A DNA stretch of 8,571 bases from Anaerolineales bacterium UBA6131. Lineage in GTDB: Bacteria; Chloroflexota; Anaerolineae; UBA2200. A program made the position numbers and the translations under genes. The notes under the pieces are model-generated. The model saw only the letters and a program-made list of their open reading frames with translations. It searched no databases and had not been told where the DNA came from. Shown one piece after another: positions 1 to 8,571 of the stretch (positions are counted from its first letter, which is position 1; the number at the start of each line of letters is the position of its first letter). The stretch spans positions 1-8,571 of the forward strand of contig DIVN01000129.1 of assembly GCA_002435875.1 (NCBI GenBank). Reading direction: 5' to 3'.

Positions 1-290
1 TCTACTTTGCTCTGTGAGATGTCCGAATAGTCGCCATCGGCGATGCCCAGGTGGATGTAGACACCGTCAGCGGCATAGCCCAGTCGCAGCAGTATGTCCC
101 ACAAGCCCAGGCTGTCTTTGCCGCCCGACACGGCCACGAGTATACGCTCCGAGGTCTCGAACATGTGGTACTTTTCAATCGTGCGCTGGACCTGTTCTGG
201 CACCCACTCCAGAAAGCACGTTTCGCACAGGGCAAGCTTGTGGTGGCGCATATTTACTGCAGCCGGAGCACGACACTTGCGGCACTTCAT
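1..290 (-). CDS. ttuA: TtuA-type tRNA 2-thiolation enzyme, 5' part only (cut by window edge)
   Basis: The first 96 codons are visible, and the gene continues beyond the left edge without a stop. The N-terminus has a zinc-finger pattern (C3xxC6 and C22xxC25). It is followed by a PP-loop ATP-pyrophosphatase motif, SGGKDS, at residues 55-60, then LWDILLRLGY and a VYIHLGI stretch typical of the TtuA/Ncs6/CTU1 branch of the TtcA family. Known members adenylate a tRNA uridine and replace O2 with sulfur; Thermus TtuA makes 2-thioribothymidine at position 54 using sulfur from the carrier TtuB. The start is firm because an in-frame TAG lies two codons upstream (297-299). No strong ribosome binding site is visible. 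The gene lies 64 bp downstream of a sulfur-carrier gene on the same strand, which supports the TtuA assignment over TtcA or TilS. Thiolation of the anticodon (Ncs6/NcsA role) cannot be excluded, because the second zinc finger and catalytic cysteines are outside the window. Confidence 0.88.
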   Translation of the reverse strand, partial: MKCRKCRAPAAVNMRHHKLALCETCFLEWVPEQVQRTIEKYHMFETSERILVAVSGGKDSLGLWDILLRLGYAADGVYIHLGIADGDYSDISQSKV

Positions 291-3200
291 TGCGGCCTAA
301 TCCACATCGCGCGTCATCGCCCCAGCCAGGGCCGCTTGGTAGGTGAGCACAGCATCAGCCTCCCGAGACGACGGCGATCAGCTTGATCACATCGTCGCCC
401 CCGACTAGCACATCGTTCGTCAGCAGTTTGCCGTCGCGCATAGCCAGTACGGAGATGGGCTGCAGGCCAACCTTCTTGATGGCCTTGCTCAGCGGCATTT
501 TGCCTTCAAGTTCCCAGGTCTTGTCGCGGTACACCAACTGCATGTCGTTCTCCGATCCTCTGTGCCGCCAACGTTCAGCGCTAGAGCTGCTGCCTAAACG
601 CGCGGCAGCGGCTACGTGCTCAATCCATCATCGGCCAGCACACGCTGCAAGGCCGCAATGGATACCTCGAGCATGCTGTCCTCGGGCTCGCGCGTGGTCA
701 AGCGCTGCAGCCACATCCCAGGCGCAACCAGCGCGCGCACCAGCACATTGTCCGGGTGGTTCGCCGAGAAGCGAATGAACTCGTAAGCTATCGCTGATAC
801 CACTGGCAGGAGCAGTAGGCGCGAGGCAAATCGTACCAGTAGGGAAGGGCGGCCGAGGAAAGAAGTCAGCAGCACAAAGAGCAGCAATACGATGAGCAGG
901 AAGCTGGTGCCGCAGCGGGCATGGGCCGTGCCAAAGCGCTGTACCTCGGTCGGAGTTAGCGGCACGCCGTTCTCATAGGCATTGATGGTCTTGTGCTCTG
1001 CTCCATGATACGAGAACACACGTTGGATGTCGGACAGGCGTCCGACGATGAGCAGATAGCTCACGAAAAAGAGCAACCGCACCAGTCCTTCGGCCAAGTT
1101 GCTGAGCAGATGGCTTGGGATCAGGCGGTCCACCAGCCCAACGAGCAGCATAGGCGTCAGTACGAACAGACCAACGCCTATCAGCAGTGACATCGCCATC
1201 GTACCCCACATGGCAGCCCCGCCGAATTTCACATCCTCTTCCTCTAGGGCCATGTCGGCAGAGTACATCAGTGCGCGAATGCCGAGCACCAGGGTGTCCC
1301 ACAAGCCGGTGAGGCCACGCAGGAACGGCAGCTTGGCCCAGCGGCTGTTGTAAATGCGTGCCGGCAGTGGCTCGCCATGCACCACAATCTCCCCGGATGG
1401 TTTGCGTATGGCAATCGCTACATTGTGCGTTCCTCGCATCATCACGCCTTCGATGACGGCCTGCCCGCCATAATGCACCGAGCTCATCGCGCACCCCTCG
1501 ATGGCGGCACTTGGTGGCAGACACGGCAGCGCGCTTCGTACACTTCCGATGCTCCTACCAGAATGATCGGGTCGTCGTAGGCGGCAGGTTCGCCGTTGAT
1601 CAGTCGCTGGGTTCGGCTGGCCGGCGCGCCGCACCGCTGGCAAATGGCTTGCAGCTTGTCTACCTTCTCTGCCTGCGCGATAAGTACTGGCATAGGGCCG
1701 AAAGGCTCACCGCGAAAGTCCATGTCGAGGCCCGCAACGATCACCCGTAGCCCACGGTTGGCCAGGGTTGTGCACACGTCCACAATCTCCCAATCAAAGA
1801 ATTGGGCCTCATCGACGCCCACCACTTCGGTTTCATCATCCACATGCTGGAGGATTTCCGCTGCTTGTCCCACAGGTATGGCCTCGAAACCCGCCCCGCT
1901 GTGCGAAGTGACCTTTTCGCGCAGATAGCGGGTATCCGTGCTGGGCTTGAACACCTGTACCTTCTGTTTGGCGATCACAGTACGCTTGACGCGGCGGATC
2001 AGTTCCTCTGTCTTGCCCGAAAACATGCAGCCGCAGATGACCTCGATCCAACCGCCTTCATACCTCTGGTGAGCCATGGCAGCCTCGTCTCCTATGTAAC
2101 AAAAGAGACAGAGCGTTGACTCTGCCTCTCTTTCATTGTACGTACGATCGTGCTTACTCGGCAGGGCCCTCGCCGGCCGTCTCAGGCACGGCTGGGGCCT
2201 CCTTGGCTTTCTTGGGCTGTCGCGGAGCCTTGGGCTCGGCCGCCTTACCCTTGGGTGCTGTGGCTGCTGGTGCCTGCTGCTTCTTGGGCCGGCGCTGCTG
2301 CAGCTTGGCCTCGGCGATTGTGCCAATACTGGAGGCGAAGGCTTCCGGTGCTTCCTCCGCACCCTCGACGGTCGTGCTGGGCACCACCGCGGCAGGCTCA
2401 TCTGTCACAAACTCAAACAGGTTTTCGGTCCGCTTGCCCGGGGCGCGCGTCGACATTTCGACCTGCCGGTCCTCGCCGATCTTGCGTCGACGCTCAAAGC
2501 GCTCTACCTGGCCGGCGGTGTCAACAATGCGCTGCTCGCCAGTGAAGAACGGGTGGCACTTGGAGCACATTTCTGTGCGAATCTCCGCTTTGGTGGAGCC
2601 GGTCGTCCAGGTATTGCCGCAGGCACAGATCACCTTGGCATCGGGATAATACTTGGGATGGATATCCTTTTTCACGTTTGTACCTACTGTTTCTCTGGAT
2701 ACACGCTGATGCGTTTGCGATCTTTGCTGATATGCTCAAACTTGACGTAACCTTCGGCGACCGCGTAGATCGTATCATCCTTGCCGATCATGACGTTCTC
2801 ACCGAGGTGAAAGTGCGTGCCGCGCTGGCGAACAATGATCGTGCCAGAGGTGACCAACTGGCCGTCGTAGCGCTTGACGCCCAAGCGCTGTGCCTGACTG
2901 TCGCGCCCATTGTGCGCGCTGCCGCCGCTCTTTTTGTGTGCCATCTGATCCTCCTAGTGCTACAAGCCCGGCGAAACTTGCCTAGGCCTTAATCTCATCG
3001 ATACGCACGCGCGTGAATGCCTGGCGATGGCCACGCTTTACCCGGTACCGCTGCTTGGGCCGATAGTGAAAAATAATCGCCTTCTTGTGCAATCCGTGGC
3101 CAACAATTGTTCCCGCCACAGAGGCACCGGCCACCAGGGGCTTGCCGACCTGCACCTGGTCCCCTTCCGCCACGAGCAGCACTTGGTCAAGAGTAACACT

Positions 3201-6200
3201 ATCGCCCACTTCCGCGGGCAGCGTCTCTACTTCGATCGTCTGACCAACGCTTACCTTGTATTGCTTGCCGCCTGTCTCTACTACCGCGTACACTGGGAAT
3301 ACCTCCGCCATCGTTGCGCTCGACTGCCGATCAACGGAAGAACCCGCTGAGGCAGCAACAATCTATTATATCCACTTATTGCCGTTTTGTCAAAATGACG
3401 GGCTTGCCCGGTCTCGCCAAATGGCCAGTCATCCGGTCGGTTTGCCTCGGCTCAGCGACAAATCAGCACCGGATAGGGCCCATCGCGCAGCACACGGTCA
3501 ATCGTGCGCCGCGAGAACAGGTGTCTGAAAGGCGAGTAGCCCGCTCCGCCCATGATGAGCAGGTCGCAGCCGATCCGGTCGGCCACTCCGACGATCTGTT
3601 CGGACACCGGCCCCTGAACAAACTCGGCCTGCACCTCGACGCCATGCTCTCGCAGATAGGTGACAGCCTTGTCCAGGGTCACCTCGCCTGCTCGCCGGGC
3701 CTCCCCCACTGTCACCACGGCCACCTTCATCTGCCATGACTTGGCCAGAAGCGCAGCCACGCGCAGTGCCTCTTCGCTTGTCGGGCTGGCGTCATAGGCC
3801 AAGAGCGCCGAGCGAAGAGACGAGCATGTCAGTCCACTGTACAGCAATGGGCAAGACACGTGGCGCAGCGCGGTCCGCAGAAGGCGCTGGCCTTCGGCAG
3901 CCAGCGTACTCTGGCCTAGATCAAAGCGCGGCAAGACGACCAGGTCAACCCAGCGCGCCCGCTGCACCAAAGCCTCGCTGGGAGGGTCGTGCTCAACGAT
4001 GAAGCGGCAGTCAATCTTCTCGTGCTCGCATTCTTGCGCAAAGCGCGCGCGCAGCCTTTCGCTCGCCGTTTCCTGTGCGCTGGCGGAGGTCAGGTGCACC
4101 CCGTAGAGCTTGGCCTGCTCGTAGCGTGCCACCACGACGGTCTGCTCCACAGCACACCAGTCGTCTGGATCATCCGATAGCAGCACCATAATGTCCTGGA
4201 ACAGGTTGCCATGAGGCCGGGCCTCTACCCTTTCCTCGCGCCAAAGCCCGACGGGCGGACCCGACTCCATGATGGTTGGCACAAGCAGGTCGGCCACCGA
4301 GCGCCGCACACGTCCGACCGCCCGTTGAAAACGCGGGCTGCGGGTTTGCACAAAGTGCTCGGCAGCCTCCTGTAGCTCGATGTCCTGCCCCAGATCCTGG
4401 GCCAGGAAATAGCGATGATCCATGATCCAGAGGTAGAGATCCGCCTCTGTTTGCCCAGGAAACTCGCGCTGCAAACCGTAGCTACGGATGACCGCGACCA
4501 TGGGCATGTATACGGTGTCATACCAATCCGTCACCGCTTCTTCCCAATTAATGTCGCGCCGTCGCTCCAGACCCAGGAAGTAACCATGTACGGCAATATG
4601 CTCTTCAAGCTTTTGGTAATAGGCAGGGTTGGTGACGTCAAGGTTCGAGTCTGGACGCAGCTCGTCAAGCTCAGTTTGTTGCAGGAACCGCGCCCGCTCG
4701 GCCTCTAGGCTGATCTGCGCCAGGTCCATATCGGCCGAAAGGTCGACTGGCCCGACAAACTCGGTCACGTACGCCAGGATGGTCTTGGCGCCCACTTGAC
4801 GGGCCACCGAGACACGGTGATTACCGTCTTTGACAAAGTACACGTCGCCCACTTTGTAGACTTCGATGGGCGGCAGCCCTGCTCCGCTTTCACTGGCAGC
4901 GAATACCCTCATCCAGCGCTCTTTGTCCACCTCAGCAGAAGGCGAGAAAGAGCGCGTGAACTGGTGATAGCGTCCTTCGCTGCCAACAATCTTGTCCAGT
5001 GGGATTTCTTGTATGCCACGATCGCCAGAGGGGAGCAGGCCCAGCCTGGCCTTGACCGCCTCAAACGGGAGAAGCGACGTGGGTTGTCCACGCAGCTGCC
5101 CAAGCACACCCTCAATAAAGGCGCGCCGCTTGGCCGCAGTAAACTCCTGCTCGGCCGAGGCACGCACCAATAGGCTATCTTCAAGTTCCATGTTGCTCTA
5201 TTCCATCCTGTGCACTGTAGTCGGGCGTCTTTGCCTTGCCTCCGCCCACTATCCTGGCACAGAGGCTATTCTTCGGTCTTGGTAGTTGACGCCGCAGCAT
5301 TGTCCGCCTTACGCGGTGCGCAGCGGCCATATGTCTCGCTCAAGTCACGCACTCTGTCGGCAAGATCATCAGTCAGCGCCGTGGCGTCCACTCGCCAGCT
5401 CCAGTTGCCCCCAAGCCGACTGGGGAAGTTCATCCGCGCCTCGCTGCCCAGCCGCAGCAGATCCTGCATCGGCACCACGGCTGTGTCTGCTACCGAGGCA
5501 AGCAGCCAGCGGGTGAGGTCCCACACGGGGTCATGCCCATCGCTGGCACAGTATTTGAGTGCAGCCTCGCGTTCGGCGTCCTGCGCCGAAGCCAGCCAAC
5601 CTGCTGTCGTGTCGTTATCGTGCGTGCCAGTGTAGGCAACCCTGTTTGGCACATAGTTGTGCGGCAAGAATGGGTTATCCGAGCCCGCGCCAAAGGCGAA
5701 CTGAAGAATGCACATACCTGGAAACCCGAATCGGTCTCGCAGGTCCTCTACCTCTGGCGTGATCACGCCCAAATCCTCGGCAATGATCGGCAGTGACCCC
5801 AGGGCTTTCTCCAAAGCCCGGAATAGCGCCTCGCCTGGCCCCTTGATCCAACGGCCCTTCACAGCGGTGCTTTCCGTGGCCGGGATTTCCCAGTATGCTT
5901 CAAAGCCACGGAAGTGATCCACGCGGACAATGTCCACCAGTTGGAACAGAGCACGAAACCGCTCGATCCACCACCCATAGTCATCTTCCGCCATCCGGAA
6001 CCAACGGTAATGAGGATTCCCCCAGCGCTGTCCCGTCGTGCTAAAGTAGTCCGGGGGTACCCCAGCCACGACGGTCGGGTTGCCTTCTTTGTCCAGGTGG
6101 AACAGGTGGGGGTGAGACCACACATCGGCGCTATCGTGCGCCACAAAGATGGGCATGTCCCCAATAATGCGGATGCCCTTGCCGTTTGCGTATCGTCGCA

Positions 6201-8571
6201 AGCCCATCCACTGTACATGGAAAAGGTACTGCAAGAACTTTTGACGCTCAATGTCCTGCTCGAGTTCCCGTTCTGCTTCCTGGATGGCCTGTGCGGCGTG
6301 CGAGGCAAGCGCCGGCTCCCAGGTGGTCCAAAGCGCCCCGCCATGGCGCTCCTTCAGAGCCATGAAAAGCGCATAGTCATTGAGCCACAGCCGTGCCTCA
6401 GCACAAAACCGTTCGAACTCCGCCCGTTGTTGCGCGGTGGCGTTCTGCGCAAAACGCAGAAACGCGCTGCGCAGCACCTGAGCCTTGGACTCTATTAGCG
6501 GGCCAAAGTCGACGGCTGCCGCTGGCAGCTCTCGCAGCTCTCGCAGATCGTCTGCCAGAAGCAACGCCTGTTCCAGTAGGGGCTCCGGGCTGATCAGCAG
6601 CGGATTCCCTGCGAAGGCCGAAAAGCACTGATAGGGTGAATCTCCGTAGCCGGTAGGCCCAAGCGGCAGCACTTGCCACACGCGCTGCCCGGCACGGTGT
6701 AGAAAGTCGACAAATTGGTAGGCCCCTCTGCCCAGGTCGCCGATCCCATATTCGCCAGGCAGAGAAGTCGGGTGCAGGAGTATGCCGCTGGATCTTGGGA
6801 AACGCATGGTGCCCCCCAGCAATAGTTGGTCGTGCTCGGCGAACCCTCGCCGAGCCTTACCCTCACGCAACCGATTATTATACTCGCTAACCCTGCGCCT
6901 GGCAAGGTCGCAACCGAGCGGGCGTTTGGCAGGTTCGTGCGACTGAGGGTACAATATTGAGCCGGCAAGAGCGTCTATAGTAGGGGTAAGTGCTATGTGG
7001 ATTCACAGTCAGACCAAGTTTGGACATAAGGAGCCCGAGAGCCCCTGGTTCAATTATCTGTACGTACACTATGGGCCGCTCGGCGGGCGCGTCTGCCCAA
7101 CAGAGCCTCGCGTCTGGCATCCACCGACCGACGTGTACGAAACCGATGCCCAGATCACGGTCAAGGTAGATCTGGCTGGCGTCGATGAAGATGCCATTAC
7201 GGTGCAGCTTGAAGGCCGTGAGTTGAGCATCAGGGGCTGTCGGCAGGACCCGGCGGAGAAGCTCGCCTATCAGCAAATGGAGATCAGCTACGGGGAGTTC
7301 CGGGCCGATGTGCATTTGCCGTGTGAGGTAGATGAGGAAAGGGCTCACGCTTACTATGAAGGTGGCTTTCTCTATGTCGATCTGCCAAAGGCAGATGCTG
7401 AGCATACCGTTCCCGTCGTTACCCTGATCCGTAAGGAACCACGATCGTAACAGTTTTCGACCCTCTTGGCTGCTTGGCGCAGCCGGCGGGTTATGTTTGG
7501 AGGTACAACGCGAAATGGATTTATCGCCAAAAGATTCTGACGTCGATACCGTTGAGGCGACGCCTGAGATGACGCCTGTAGAAACTGGTGCCAAGAGCGC
7601 CATACCAGATATCCTGCCCATTCTGCCGTTGAAGAACACGGTGGTCTATCCGATTTCCATCCTGTTGCCGCTGATCGTCGGCCAGCCACGCTCTATCAAG
7701 CTGGTGGACGAGGTGGTGCTGGGCGACCGCATGGTCGGCCTTGTTGCCTTGAAGGACGCCAGCGTCGAACATCCCGGCCCAGACGATGTCTATTGGGTAG
7801 GCTCCGCGGCCACAATCGCGCGCTTTGCCAAGGCGCCTGATTCGACCGTGCGAGTCTTTGTGCAAGGTATGGAGCGTATCAAGATCAAGGAGTTCACCCA
7901 AACCGAGCCATACCTGATGGCGAGGATTGAGGTCGTGCCTGATGTGGTCGAAGAGGGCGTAGAGACCGAGGCACTCATGCGCAATACCGTGGACCTGTTC
8001 CGACGCATGGCCGCGCTCATGCCCTATGTGCCAGAGGAGCTGGTCATGGCGGCGGTCAACGTAGAGGACCCGCGCCAGTTAGCCTACCTGGTGGCCTCCT
8101 ATGTGCGTATGGACATGGAGGATGCCCAGGCCATCCTCGAGGCTGACAGCGTCACGGAGAAACTCCGGCATCTGAACACCGTGCTCAACAAGGAGCTCGA
8201 GGTCCTCGAGCTGGGCAAAAAGATCCAGGATCAGGCCCAGTCCGAGATGGAAAAGATGCAGCGAGAGTACTATCTGCGCGAGCAGCTAAAGGCCATCCGC
8301 AAAGAGCTCGGCGAAGAGGACGAGCAGCAGGCGGAAGCCACCGACCTGCGCACCAAGATTGAGCAGGCCGGCATGCCCGAAGAGGCTGAAAAGGAAGCCC
8401 GTCGTGAGCTGGATCGGCTGAGCAAGATGCCGCCCGCTGCCGCTGAGTACGCGGTCATCAAGACCTACCTGGATTGGCTAGTCAGCCTGCCCTGGCAGAC
8501 GGCCACAGAAGACAACCTGGATATCCAGCGGGTGCGGCAGGTCCTCGATGAGGACCACTATGACCTGGAAT

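Overview
This window looks like a bacterial chromosomal housekeeping region of moderately high GC. It contains no mobile element, CRISPR array, RNA gene or sign of recent transfer. The gene set suggests a Chloroflexota (Anaerolineae-like) or similar deep-branching, possibly thermophilic lineage. It combines a zinc-finger TtuA-type tRNA thiolase with a TtuB-like sulfur carrier, a ParB-like/universal-stress fusion, zinc-type L31, class II thymidine kinase and a YqhQ/DUF1385 membrane protein. The taxonomic guess is inference; no marker in the window settles it.

Layout. Nine of the eleven genes lie on the minus strand, so they read from right to left. From about 6807 down to 3452 are malQ (4-alpha-glucanotransferase) and a 579-residue protein with a ParB-like N-terminal region and two universal-stress domains. 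A perfect consensus sigma70 promoter (TTGACA-17-TATAAT, 3393 to 3365) then drives rplU-rpmA-rpmE (ribosomal proteins L21, L27, L31) through a short leader that can fold into one long hairpin. rpmE carries a C-terminal tail of about 100 residues and is followed by an intrinsic terminator (2104-2129). Next come tdk and yqhQ, which overlap by 4 bp (ATGA), then a 62-residue ubiquitin-like sulfur carrier ending in Gly-Gly, then the start of ttuA, which runs off the left edge.

On the plus strand, divergent from malQ, are a small heat-shock protein (hsp20) and the first 352 codons of lon, cut by the right edge. The 187-bp divergent region (6808-6994) holds a good promoter in each direction, a perfect 9-bp-arm palindrome in the malQ leader, and a 9-bp direct repeat that brackets the malQ core promoter.

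How the genes work together: the ribosomal trio forms a translation unit; TtuB and TtuA would form a sulfur-relay pair for tRNA 2-thiolation, again serving translation; hsp20 and lon form a protein-quality-control pair; tdk supplies dTMP by salvage; malQ handles alpha-glucans. The least ordinary items are the ParB-USP-USP fusion, the long L31 tail, the ttuB-ttuA pair next to tdk-yqhQ, and the structured leaders of rplU and malQ. I found no clearly new multi-gene system.
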